Shown here in pieces: positions 55,926 to 64,000 of a stretch of DNA of 64,000 bases (the first letter of the stretch is position 1; every line of letters starts with the position of its first letter). The stretch covers positions 372,001-436,000 of the forward strand of contig BPIC01000001.1 of the NCBI GenBank assembly GCA_026003895.1, read 5' to 3'. A program made the translations under genes and the position numbers. Origin of the DNA: Dehalococcoidia bacterium. GTDB taxonomy: Bacteria > Chloroflexota > Dehalococcoidia > SpSt-223. The notes below the pieces were generated by a model that was not told the DNA's origin, did not search any database, and saw nothing but the letters and a program-made list of their open reading frames with translations.

Positions 55926-56241
55926 GGTGTTTGAGGGGACTGGGCCGACAGAGGCGCGGCCTGAGGACCCGCTGCGGCAGGAGCTGGCGGCAGCGGTGGC
56001 TGCCTACCGGGAGGCGCGACTGGCGGCGGACCCATCGGTGCCGCCGGAGTTGGTGACTGGCGAGACGGTGGCGGAGATCGATGCCAGTGTCGAGCGGGCA
56101 CGAGCGATCGTGGCGCAGGTGCGTGAGCGGCTACGGAACGAGGTGGCGCGCGCGGTGCCGCCGCCCGCAGTGGGGCGGACGCCGGTCGACCCAGCGACGC
56201 TCTCGCCGCGTGAGAAGATCGCCTATGGGTTGGGGCAATAG
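55912..56241 (+). CDS. Small phage capsid-assembly (scaffold-like) protein
   Basis: A 109-residue acidic, helical protein starting at 55912 (AAGGGAGC upstream) inside the portal gene's last codons. Composition (Glu/Ala/Arg-rich, VAEIDASVERARAIVAQVRE coiled helix) and position between portal and capsid fit a scaffold, but no family motif is visible. Confidence 0.65.
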   Translation: MEEHEVFEGTGPTEARPEDPLRQELAAAVAAYREARLAADPSVPPELVTGETVAEIDASVERARAIVAQVRERLRNEVARAVPPPAVGRTPVDPATLSPREKIAYGLGQ

Positions 56242-56302
56242 ACCGTAGTCCTGCTCGAGGGTTGTGGGGCGTGGGAAGGGAACGAGTGGAGAAGGGAGCA
56301 CG

Positions 56303-57234
56303 ATGGCGCTGACGCTTGCTGAGGCGGCAAAGCTTTCGAATGATACGCTGCGGACTGGGGTGATCGAGACCGTGGTGAAGGCGAGCCCGGTGCTGGCGCG
56401 CCTGCCGTTCATTACGGTGCTGGGCAATGGGCTGACGTACAACCGCGAGAACGCGCTGGCGTCGGCCGACTTCTACGATGTGGGCGACACCTGGACCGAA
56501 GGAACGCCGACGTTCACCCAAGTGACGGCGACGTTGAAGATCCTCGGTGGTGACGCCGACGTGGACAACTTTCTCGCCAAGACGCGTGGCAACCTGCAGG
56601 ACCTGCTGGTGACCGTCGTTGAACAGAAAGCGAAGGCAGTTGCGCACACGTTTGAGGATGTCTTCCTCTACGGTGACAGCGCGGGTGAACAGCAAGCAGT
56701 TTGACGGACTGCACAAGCTGACACCGGCGGCGCAGCAGATCCACCAAGGGTCGGGAACGACGCCGGCGGCGCTGAGCTTGGCGAACATGGACGCCTTGCT
56801 CGATCTGATCCGGCCGGGCAAGCCCGACCTTATCCTGATGAGTCGGCGGACGCGGCGGCTGATCAGTCAGTATGCTCGCTCGACGAATTCACCGTTCGTC
56901 GTCAGTTATTCGGCCTTCGGCGAAAGTATTGCGTCCTATAACGGTGTGCCGATCTTCGTCTCCGATTTTCTCAGCGACAGCGAGGTGATTTCGGGCGGCA
57001 GCTACAGCGCGAAGACGGGCGGTGCCTCGAGCTCGATATTTGCGCTGAAGTTTGGTGAGGATGCGCTTGCCGGGCTAGAAGGGGACCGACGGGATCGTCG
57101 TTGAGGACGTTGGGCACTTGGAGAGCAAGGACGCGCGGCGCTTCCGAGTGAAGTGGTACTGCGCGGTGGCGGCATTCAGCACGCTGTGTGTTGCCAAGAT
57201 CGACGGCATCTCGAGCGCCGCGGTGGTCGCGTAG
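56303..57234 (+). CDS. Phage major capsid protein (two one-base frameshifts)
   Basis: After repair 309 residues of an HK97-fold-like major capsid protein: LTLAEAAKLSNDTLRTGVIE opening, FEDVFLYGDS, then QFDGLHKLTP, ALLDLIRPGKPDLILMSRRT and IFALKFGEDALAGLEG near the end, closing with RVKWYCAVAAFSTLCV. One extra G in the G3 run 56683-56685 (YGDSA to VNSKQ) and one in the G4 run 57081-57084 (GLEG to TDGIVV) break the frame; all three parts stay open and in order. Whether the break is real decides if a particle can be made. Confidence 0.85.
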
Positions 57235-57324
57235 CCGTCCGTCTGGGGGCGGCGGCGTACTTCCGAGCCGCGGGCTCATCCCTCTGCGCCGTCGCCCCCG
57301 CCATCTTTCTGCAAGGAGCCGCCG

Positions 57325-57945
57325 ATGGCGACGATTGCCGGATTGTTGGCGCGGATGCGCCAGGACTTGAACGACGAAGCGACGCCCTACCGTTGGTCGG
57401 ACGCGCATTTGCAGCGTCACCTTGAGCGGACGATCCGCGAGTACTCGCTCTCCGCGCCGCGTGAAATGAAGACGATGGCGCCGACGACGGCGGGCAGCCG
57501 GGAGATCGCGATTGGGTCGCTCGCCGATCTGGTGCGGGTCGAGGCGGTGGAATGGCCGGTTGGGCAGTGGCCGGCGAGCTACGTCCGCTTTTCGGTGTGG
57601 CAGACAACGTTGACGCTCCTGACCGAGGCGAAAGGCGATGGGTCGCCGGCGGCCATCTACTGGCTGGCGGTGCATCCAGTGGACGCTTCGACGCTTCCGA
57701 CACGGGATGAGGAACTGATCTGCCGGGGTGCGGCCGGCTATGCGGCCTTGGAATGGGCGAACTACGCGATCGGCCGGGTGACGGTGGCGGGAGAGGAGAC
57801 GGCGGATCGCTATCGCCGCTGGGGGACGACGGCGATCGACGAGTTTTGGGCGGGGCTGGACCGGCTGCGCCGGGCGTTGAAGTCGCGGCGGCTGTATGCG
57901 CCGGCGGGGACGCTGCCGAGCCAGTCGCGGGACGCCGGGCCGTGA
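57325..57945 (+). CDS. Phage head-tail connector/adaptor-like protein
   Basis: A 206-residue protein with AAGGAG before its ATG. N-terminal MATIAGLLARMRQDLND and YRWSDAHLQRHLERTIREY resemble gp6/gp15-type adaptor proteins that dock under the portal, followed by an alpha/beta middle and a helical tail (EFWAGLDRLRRALK). Assignment rests on position after the capsid gene and on this N-terminal pattern. Confidence 0.65.
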   Translation: MATIAGLLARMRQDLNDEATPYRWSDAHLQRHLERTIREYSLSAPREMKTMAPTTAGSREIAIGSLADLVRVEAVEWPVGQWPASYVRFSVWQTTLTLLTEAKGDGSPAAIYWLAVHPVDASTLPTRDEELICRGAAGYAALEWANYAIGRVTVAGEETADRYRRWGTTAIDEFWAGLDRLRRALKSRRLYAPAGTLPSQSRDAGP

Positions 57946-57953
57946 GGTGGGGA

Positions 57954-58136
57954 ATGCGAACGGTGGCGCAGGTGGTGGTCGCGGGAGGGCTGGTCTGGAT
58001 CGCGGTGCTGCAGGCGACGTTCGGACCGGTCGGCCCCGTGGAGTGGGCGCCGCTGGTCTGGATGTGGCTGTCGGGATGTGCGATCGGGGCGCTGATGGGG
58101 GTCTTCGTGGCCTCGACCGGCGATCGGCGGCGCTGA
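57954..58136 (+). CDS. Small membrane protein in the virion cassette
   Basis: 60 residues with two hydrophobic helices (VAQVVVAGGLVWIAVLQATF and PLVWMWLSGCAIGALMGVFV) and a short basic tail. ATG after GAGGTGGGG; its stop overlaps the next ATG (TGATG). Could be a second holin or spanin-like partner; not assignable to a family. Confidence 0.6.
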   Translation: MRTVAQVVVAGGLVWIAVLQATFGPVGPVEWAPLVWMWLSGCAIGALMGVFVASTGDRRR

Positions 58137-60118
58137 TGCGAACGTTGAGCGCAACGCTGGCGGCGGCGTGCCGGGCGCTGGATGGGGCGCCGGTGTTCTC
58201 GTTGCGGTGGCGGGATGCCTTCGGTGGGGTGCGGCGGCTGCGCTACGCCGAGACGCTGTACGCCGGGAGCGAGCCGGATGTCGCGCATGGCGCGGGCTGC
58301 TTTGGAAACGGGGCACTGCTACGCGCCTACCGGGCGTCGGCGGGGACCGTGAATCTCCAAGTGATCGGGTCGCCGGCAGCGGGATCGCCGTGGTCGAGTT
58401 GGGCAGGGGTGGCGACTGGTGCGGTGAGCGGCGCGGGCTGCGCCGCCGCGGCGAGCGGGGTTTTTGGGGTGGTGGTGGTTGACCGTGATGGAACGAGTGT
58501 GCTGGCGCGATCGACGGCGGACAGTGGGGGCAAGCTGGTCGGGGTGGGTGACGGCGGCGACGGGCAGCGCGGTGGGCGCGGTGGGGGGTGGCGCAGAAAG
58601 CGAACGGGGATGTGGCGGTAGTGTTCGCCGATGGGGCGGTGGTGAAGGCGGCGAAGCGGACGAACGGGGGTGTGGGGGGCGGTGAGTGCCTGCCCGACAG
58701 GGTTTGGCGGAGTCAGTGGTGTGGGGGTGTGTCACGACGGGGCGGATTGGTGCCTCGTGGTGACGGGGACGACGACGGTAGGCACGCCGGCGGTGTGGAC
58801 GCTGCGCTGGGGGGATGGCGGGGCGTTGGCGGCGGGAAGCTGGGAGGCAGCGCGGGTGCTGACCGCGGGGGACACGAATGTTGCCTTCAGTGCGCCGGCA
58901 ATTGGGCTGCTGGATCGGCTGCGGGTGACGGTGGTCGAGCGGTGGAGCGGCAGTGGGGCATACACGCTGAACCTGACGAGCGCCTTGGTGCGGAACGCGC
59001 TCTGGTCGGATAACGCGTGGCGTGATCCGACGCCCCTTTCGACGGCGTGGTCGGCAGGGGTGGCGCAGGTGTGGGACGGCACGGTGGCCTATCTGTGTCA
59101 TCCGGCGCTGGTGCGGCGGGCGGTGGTGCCAGATGCAGTGGGAACGGAGTATGGGGATCGGCTGGTGGAGGCAGTGTGGGAGGCGCCGGGTGGCTGCCGG
59201 CTGACGCTGGACAACAGTGATGGGGCGCTCACCGGTGTGCTGGCGGTAGGTGGCGAGATCGTGCTGGATGCGGGGTATTGGACGGCGGTGGGCGCGGAGT
59301 TTCCGCTGAGCGGGCGGCCGGCGGTGTATTGGGCGGAGACGGTGCGGGTGGTGGACCGGCGTGATGGCCGGGGGGTGGTGGAAGTGGAGGGAGTGGATGC
59401 ACTGGGGGTGCTGGCGCGCTGGCGGCCGCGGCAGCAGGTGGTGTACAGCGGGTCGCCGGCGCTGGCGATCGTGGCGGACCTGTGTCGGCGGGCGGGGCTG
59501 GCTTATGGAGCAGTGTCGGTGAGCCCGGAGTTGGCAGAGGCTGCGCCGGCGGTGACGGTTCCGGCGGGGACGGACGGGCTGACGGCAGTGGCGCGGGTAT
59601 TGGCGCTGGGGCGGGATCAGCTGGTTCCAGACGGCGAGGGGCTGGTGTCGCGATTTCCGCAGCCGAACGATGGGTCGACGTGGACCTATCGGGCAGGGGA
59701 TGAGCCGGTGGGGCCGAGTGAGCAGCCAATGCTGGAATATGTGCGGACGGAGACGCCGGTGGTTCCTGGGTTTGTGCGGGTGGTAGCGGGACCGCATGTT
59801 GGGCAGGCCCAAGATGATGAGACGGTGGAGGTGTGGGGAGATGGGGGCCGAGTGGTGGTGGACCGGTCGCTGACGAGTGCTAGTGCGGCGGCGGCGCGCG
59901 CGGCAGCGATTGTTCGGGCAGCGGTGGTGGCGAGCAAGGACGACCGGTTGGTGAGTGGGCCGAATGTGGGCACGCAGGTGCTGGATGTGGTGACGGTGCA
60001 TGGGGCGCGCCTCGGCTTAAGTGGAGTGGCCCGGCGCGTCCGCGCGGTGCGGTTTGAGTATCGGCGGGTGGGGGAGCGTCGGCAGTTTCGGCAGGTGTTG
60101 CGGCTGGGCGCTCCGTAA
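58136..60118 (+). CDS. Phage tail protein: N-terminal propeller-like repeats and C-terminal hub-like domain (three one-base frameshifts)
   Basis: Repaired length about 659 residues. The first about 310 residues contain repeated short strands such as GTSVLARSTADSG, ASWSGWVTA and NGDVAVVFADGAVVKAAK that suggest a sialidase-like (BNR) propeller. The rest resembles tail-hub proteins: DRLVEAVWEAPGGCRLTLDN, GVVEVEGVDALGVLARW and SGVARRVRAVRFEY. The frame breaks at G5 58527-58531, G6 58583-58588 and G5 58666-58670, each cured by removing one G. A propeller ahead of a hub domain is an unusual order and may give glycan binding at the tail tip. Confidence 0.7.
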
Positions 60119-60123
60119 GAAGG

Positions 60124-60807
60124 ATGGCTGGTGGTGGGGTGATGCTGCTGGAGCGGGCGGAGCTGGTGGCGTTTGATTCGGCGAGCTACACGGCGACGGT
60201 GCGCTATGAGCAGAGTTTGAGCACGGTGCAGAGTGGGGTGCCGGTGGCGCGGCATGTGCCGGTGTGGCAGCTGAAGACGGGGGATCGGCTGGTGGTGGCG
60301 GTGTTTGATGCGTTGGTGGCGTCGGACCGCTGCGTGATCGGGGTGATGGGAGTGACTCGGCGTGCCCCGGGGTGCCGGGTCTACCGGTCGACCAATCAGA
60401 GCATTGCGAACGCGACGGTGACGTTGGTGTCGTTCAGTGGAGTGCACGACGACACGGATGGGATGTGGGACCCGGCGGCACCGACGCGCCTCACGATCCA
60501 GACGCCGGGGCGTTATCACGTTGGGTTTCTGGCGAGTTTCGCTGCCAGCACGGGCGGAACGACGCGCTATGCGGATCTGCGAGCGAGCAACGTGGGGGTA
60601 TGGCCGAACCGGATTGGGCTGGTGTGGCTGCCACCGCGCGGTGGGGGAGCACCGACGCATCTGCCTCCAGTAGAAGGGGAGTGGACGTTTGCGGCGGGCG
60701 ACTACGTCGAGGTTGGGGTGTATCAGGATAGCGGTGGGCCGCTGGACCTGCTCGCCTTCAGCGAGCCGATGTCGATTGAACTGTGGGCGCACTGGATCGA
60801 AGCATGA
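60124..60807 (+). CDS. Phage tail/baseplate protein: OB-like domain plus jelly-roll-like domain
   Basis: 227 residues (ATG at 60124; 60142 is an alternative). The first about 75 residues (FDSASYTATVRYEQS to DRCVIGVMGVT) have the strand pattern of a gpV/gp5-type OB fold at the tail tip. The remaining about 150 residues (NATVTLVSFSGVHDDTDG, GRYHVGFLASFAAST, WTFAAGDYVEVGVYQDSGG) read like a C1q/TNF-like jelly roll used in phage fibres. Its stop overlaps the next ATG (ATGA). Confidence 0.6.
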   Translation: MAGGGVMLLERAELVAFDSASYTATVRYEQSLSTVQSGVPVARHVPVWQLKTGDRLVVAVFDALVASDRCVIGVMGVTRRAPGCRVYRSTNQSIANATVTLVSFSGVHDDTDGMWDPAAPTRLTIQTPGRYHVGFLASFAASTGGTTRYADLRASNVGVWPNRIGLVWLPPRGGGAPTHLPPVEGEWTFAAGDYVEVGVYQDSGGPLDLLAFSEPMSIELWAHWIEA

Positions 60808-62597
60808 AGGGGATCGAGGGGTGGAACTGGCGTGGCGAGCGCATCCCGGTAGAGCGGGTGCTGAAGCGATACCAGCTGCGGATCGAGGATCGGCCCGGAC
60901 CTTGGCGGGTAGCGTCGCTGCGCGAGATGCATGGCCGCCCGCTGTTGCGAGCGCGCTTCGTTGGCGGCGCGGGACGCGGCGTCGTCTGGCGCTCGGTGGG
61001 CGGCCTGACGATCGAGTCCCCGTTGGAAGGGGAGCGGGCGGAGCTGCCGGTGAACGGCGGCAGTTCGTATGACCCGGCGCGCGGACCGGGCCCATGGTCG
61101 GTCGAGCCGTTGGACGGCGGTCAGGCGGTTCACGGGCTCGGGTTGGCGCTGGGCTTGCCGGATGGGCCGCCGGAGGAGGCGGACAACCGTTATCAGACGG
61201 TCGAGGTCACGTGGCGGCATGCTGCGGAGCCGGACGTGCCGGTGGCGGAGCCGTCCGTGGATCTGGTGCTCGGTTGGGAGCTCCCGAATCGACCGGCGGT
61301 ACATCCCGAGGAGTGGCGGCGCTTCGACGCACTCGGGGCGGCGATCGCCAAGATCCGGCCCTATCACGTGCTGGATGCGACCGAGGGGCCGCGGACGCTA
61401 GACGGGCTGATTCGGCGCGGGGTGCGCGTGGCGATCCGGCCGGACGCCGACGGCGACCTTGAGCGAGACTGGGCGGCGAACAACCGCCGGCTGAGCGCGG
61501 CGGCGAAGCTGATCTTGGCGGCGGGGGCGCCTCCGCCGATCTTCCTCATTCCGGATAGCGAGCCAAACCTGCATGGTCGGCCGGTTCCGCCCGGCTATTT
61601 CGAGCGGCTGGAGCTCGCGCGCGCCGCGCTGGTGGCGCTCTTTGGCGAATCGGCGCGGCTCGTCTCACCACCGTTCGCGGTGGCCCAAGGCGAAGACGCG
61701 TGGCACGCCGCCGGGCGCCGAGTGATTGGCCGCTTCGACCTGATCGGAGCGCACGCCTACAGTCAAGGAGATCTCGATCTGGCGCTGCGCTTTGTGCAAT
61801 TCGAGTACGCCAAGCCGTTCTTTGTCGCTGAGGCGGGCGACAGCAGCGCGGGGATCGGAGTGGAGGAGCGAGTGGCGCGGACGGCGCGGCTGCTCCGGCG
61901 GCTGGCCGAGGTGGGGCGGGTAGAGGCGTGCTGCCTGTTCATCCTCGGGACGGCCGATCCGCGTTGGGAGAAGTTTGTGCTGCCGGCGGAGAGCCTTGCA
62001 CCGTTGCGGGCGGCCGTGCGCGGAGGGCGGAAGGAGGAGGTGGTGATCCCCGAGGAGATCCGCGAGCGGATTGCGCGGTTGTGCGACGCCTACGATGTCG
62101 ACCCGTATGTGATTACCGCGATGTGTTGGATCGAGAGTGGCTTTCGGCCGGATGCGATCGGCGACGACGGGCATTCGGTGGGGCTGCTTCAACTGCACGA
62201 CGAAGGGCTCGGCTTTGGGCTGTCGGTTGAAGAGCGGAAGGACCCGGAGCGTAATCTCGAGATCGGCATCCGGGCTCACCGGAGCTACCGGAACGAGTTC
62301 GGATCGGTGGAGGTGGCGATCGCGGCGCACAACGCTGGCGGGCCGGCGCTGCGCCGGGTGAACGGCGATTGGCAGGCCCTCTTCGGCGGCCGAGTGGCAG
62401 AGCGCTACGTGCGGCCGGTGCTGGCCAAGGCGGCGGAATATCGGGCTGCGAACTTGTTTCCGCGCAGCCCGCTGCGTATTCAGCTCGACGCTATCTGGGG
62501 CGTGTCGGAAGCGTTGCTTGCTGAAGGACGCGACGCGCAGGCTTGGCAGCTACGGGCAGCGGTGATCGCGCTAAAGGACGAGCTAGGACTGACGTGA
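60804..62597 (+). CDS. Two-domain cell-wall/glycan-degrading protein with lytic transglycosylase domain
   Basis: A 597-residue protein. Residues about 150-420 look like a TIM-barrel glycoside-hydrolase domain (PYHVLDATEG, GAPPPIFLIPDSEPNLHG, DLIGAHAYSQGDLD, PFFVAEAGDSSAG with acids at the right strand ends). Residues about 430-570 are a goose-type/SLT lytic transglycosylase: YVITAMCWIESGFRPDA with the catalytic Glu, then HSVGLLQLHDEGLG and VAIAAHNAGGPALRR. It probably cuts peptidoglycan for entry or release. Intact, and ATGA-coupled to the tail gene before it. Confidence 0.8.
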   Translation: MKGIEGWNWRGERIPVERVLKRYQLRIEDRPGPWRVASLREMHGRPLLRARFVGGAGRGVVWRSVGGLTIESPLEGERAELPVNGGSSYDPARGPGPWSVEPLDGGQAVHGLGLALGLPDGPPEEADNRYQTVEVTWRHAAEPDVPVAEPSVDLVLGWELPNRPAVHPEEWRRFDALGAAIAKIRPYHVLDATEGPRTLDGLIRRGVRVAIRPDADGDLERDWAANNRRLSAAAKLILAAGAPPPIFLIPDSEPNLHGRPVPPGYFERLELARAALVALFGESARLVSPPFAVAQGEDAWHAAGRRVIGRFDLIGAHAYSQGDLDLALRFVQFEYAKPFFVAEAGDSSAGIGVEERVARTARLLRRLAEVGRVEACCLFILGTADPRWEKFVLPAESLAPLRAAVRGGRKEEVVIPEEIRERIARLCDAYDVDPYVITAMCWIESGFRPDAIGDDGHSVGLLQLHDEGLGFGLSVEERKDPERNLEIGIRAHRSYRNEFGSVEVAIAAHNAGGPALRRVNGDWQALFGGRVAERYVRPVLAKAAEYRAANLFPRSPLRIQLDAIWGVSEALLAEGRDAQAWQLRAAVIALKDELGLT

Positions 62598-62777
62598 TGA
62601 GGTTAGCTCGTCTCTCGCGACGACGCGGCCGCTCACTCGAGCAGCACAGGAGCCAGCGAGTCGTTCCAGGTCGTCGCTGCGAGCCCGGAGCGCGGCGACG
62701 GGCGTGGCCATCCGGCGCTCTCCGGGATGAAGAAGGGAACAACGAGCGACGCTCATCGGGAAGGGGAGAAGATCATC

Positions 62778-63039
62778 ATGAACGCACAAGATCTGATCGG
62801 GATGGCCGGCGTGCCGATCGTCATCGGGCTCGTGCAGCTCGTGAAACCGTTCGTCACCGATTCGCGCTTCTACCCACCGATCGCGGTGGGGGGTGGCGCT
62901 CGCGCTGAACCTGTGCGCTGCCTTTCTGCTGGACGGCGACCCGCGCCGCGCGGCGTTCGCCGGTCTGATCGCTGGCCTCGCGGCGGCGGGGTTGTACGAT
63001 CACGGCAAGGCGCTCCTTGCACGAGGGAGTGGCGGCTAA
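62778..63039 (+). CDS. Phage holin-like membrane protein (one-base frameshift)
   Basis: 86 residues after repair. ATG at 62778 with GGGGAG; the first helix is DLIGMAGVPIVIGLVQLV, and after removing one G from the G6 run 62888-62893 the frame continues VALALNLCAAFLL and AFAGLIAGLAAAGLYDHGKAL. Two to three membrane helices after a lysin gene indicate a holin that lets the muralytic enzyme reach the wall. The 180 bases before it (62598-62777) hold no convincing gene. Confidence 0.7.
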
Positions 63040-63062
63040 ACTGGCCGCGCGGCGATGATGCA

Positions 63063-63084
63063 GACGCCCCCTGACGGGGGCGTC
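63063..63084 (+). terminator. Strong hairpin ending the virion cassette
   Basis: GACGCCCCC pairs perfectly with GGGGGCGTC around a 4-base loop, 23 bases after the holin stop. No long T-tract follows, but stem strength and position support a terminator. Confidence 0.6.
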
Positions 63085-63285
63085 GTCGTCATTGCCCGCT
63101 CTTCCGAGGCTGGAGGGCGCTCGGACCTTCGGTCTCCTCTCCTGCCTTCACGAAATCCAGCCTCACGACCTCTCCCTCTTCGTTGAGCAAATGCCGGAAG
63201 CTCGCAAACGCCCGGAGCGCCTCGCTCGCTGATGGCGGCGTGGAGCGCCGGGAGAACGCGTGGACGCTCGGCTATACTGCCGAGC

Positions 63286-64000
63286 ATGAGCCCCCGGCCG
63301 CGAGCCTTCGCTCGCCGATTGCGCCTCACGCAGCGCCGCAAGCGCAAGATCCTCAGCGCCGTCGAGCCGCTGTTGCGGCTTGGCTGGGCAGGCTGGAGCG
63401 TCCTCTCGGGGGACCAGTCGCGGCGCTGCCGTCTGGAGGACTTGCCGGGCGATGGACTGAAGATCCTGGTCGTCCGGCTCGACACGATTGGAGACGTGCT
63501 GCTCTCTGAGCCGGCGCTGCGGGCGATCCGTGCCCGTTTTCCGCGGAGTACGATCCATCTCATCACCAGCCCAGCGGGCGCGGCGCTGATCGAAGGCACG
63601 CCGGCAGTCGACCGGATCATTCCGTTTCGGGCGCCGTGGCACGCTGCGTGGCGCGGGCAGCGGGTCGGGCTGCGTGACGCGCTGGCGATCGCTCGGATGG
63701 TTCGGGCGCTGCGAGCCGAGCGCTATGACCTCGGGATCGAGTTGCGCGCCGATTTCCGGGACATCCTCTTCCTCGCCGCTGCCGGTGCGCGGGTGACCGT
63801 CGGCGACTCGTGGCGGGGCGGCGGCTGGCTGCTGACGGTGGATGCTGGCGCCCCGGTCGAGGCGCACCGGGTCGAGTTTGCGCTGGCGATCGCGGCGGCC
63901 GCTGGGGCCGACTCTGCTCCGTCACGCCCCCGCATCGTCTTGTCCGAAGCCGATCGTGCCGCTGCCGCCCGGGCGCTCGCGCCGCTCGACGGCCGGCGCT
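63286..64000 (+). CDS. Glycosyltransferase family 9 (heptosyltransferase-like) protein, 3' end outside window
   Basis: 238 residues are visible from the ATG at 63286. A basic N-terminal stretch is followed by ILVVRLDTIGDVLLSEPALRAI, the signature opening of ADP-heptose:LPS heptosyltransferases (GT9), then STIHLITSPAGAAL and YDLGIELRADFRD. The enzyme would transfer a sugar from a nucleotide donor in surface polysaccharide synthesis. TATACT (63273-63278) ends only seven bases before the ATG and no ribosome binding site is seen, so a leaderless transcript is possible. Confidence 0.87.
   Translation, partial: MSPRPRAFARRLRLTQRRKRKILSAVEPLLRLGWAGWSVLSGDQSRRCRLEDLPGDGLKILVVRLDTIGDVLLSEPALRAIRARFPRSTIHLITSPAGAALIEGTPAVDRIIPFRAPWHAAWRGQRVGLRDALAIARMVRALRAERYDLGIELRADFRDILFLAAAGARVTVGDSWRGGGWLLTVDAGAPVEAHRVEFALAIAAAAGADSAPSRPRIVLSEADRAAAARALAPLDGRR

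Noticed and set aside
62598-62777. Small gene between the lysin and holin (either strand)
   Set aside because: The TGATG-coupled frame has poor third-position bias and Arg-rich noise; the minus-strand 42-codon frame lacks a ribosome binding site.
26192-63084. One large prophage spanning terminase to holin
   Set aside because: The 26 kb between them is chromosomal catabolic genes on both strands, with no integrase, repressor or attachment-site repeats seen.

Overview
This is a 64 kb stretch of a high-GC bacterial chromosome, not a plasmid or free phage. Codon use is strongly GC3-rich, and GTG/TTG starts and 1-4 base overlaps between genes are common. The gene set (orphan family-5 solute-binding lipoproteins, cobN with a cobalamin riboswitch, a ChlD-type chelatase, class II ribonucleotide reductase, hydantoinase/oxoprolinase and luciferase-like oxidoreductases, a DUF11 surface protein, a GAAC-N4-GTTC LexA-type box) suggests a Chloroflexota bacterium, perhaps near Thermomicrobia. 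That assignment is an inference; no rRNA, tRNA or marker gene is present. I saw no CRISPR array, insertion sequence, integrase or tRNA.

Layout. 1-6.3 kb: a secreted protein, a dipeptide-type binding lipoprotein, a two-domain VOC protein, a GT87-like membrane protein with a methyltransferase and a small protein. 6.4-12.75 kb: a leftward operon under a cobalamin riboswitch (corrinoid/siderophore-type binding lipoprotein, methyltransferase, ferredoxin-CobN fusion). 12.8-15.2 kb: a class II UvrA-like ATPase. 15.7-16.5 kb: an alpha/beta hydrolase pseudogene. 16.8-26.0 kb: a stress/dormancy island with a Balon/Vms1-like eRF1-family protein, an HPF/RaiA protein, B12-dependent RNR, RtcB, archease, PRPP synthetase, two phosphoribosyltransferases (one broken), a PPOX flavoprotein and an SDR. 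26.2-27.6 kb: a lone phage terminase large subunit.

27.8-53.6 kb is mostly catabolic: binding lipoproteins, a maleate isomerase-like enzyme, two luciferase-like monooxygenases, a ChlI/ChlD chelatase with a +1 frame transition, flavin oxidoreductases, MmgE/PrpD, and a hyuB-hyuA-creatininase group facing a second hyuB. The 5' ~984 bp of the two hyuB genes form a near-identical inverted repeat. Ohr, a zinc-type dehydrogenase and an amidohydrolase follow.

53.7-63.1 kb is a compact virion cassette (portal, assembly protein, major capsid, connector, tail hub with propeller, OB/jelly-roll tail protein, muralytic enzyme, holin). It starts behind a perfect LexA-type palindrome and ends at a strong hairpin. 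It lacks terminase, integrase and replication genes; the only terminase is the lone gene about 27 kb away on the other strand. This suggests a domesticated or gene-transfer-agent-like particle, or a rearranged prophage remnant. The window ends in a GT9 heptosyltransferase-like gene.

A caution runs through 30-63 kb. About ten genes are broken by a single extra C/G in a homopolymer (one has a missing base). The pattern looks like base-call error or slippage, so these genes are described by their restored frames. The chelatase frame transition is of the same type, but it also falls where programmed frameshifting has been reported in chlD genes, so both explanations are kept.
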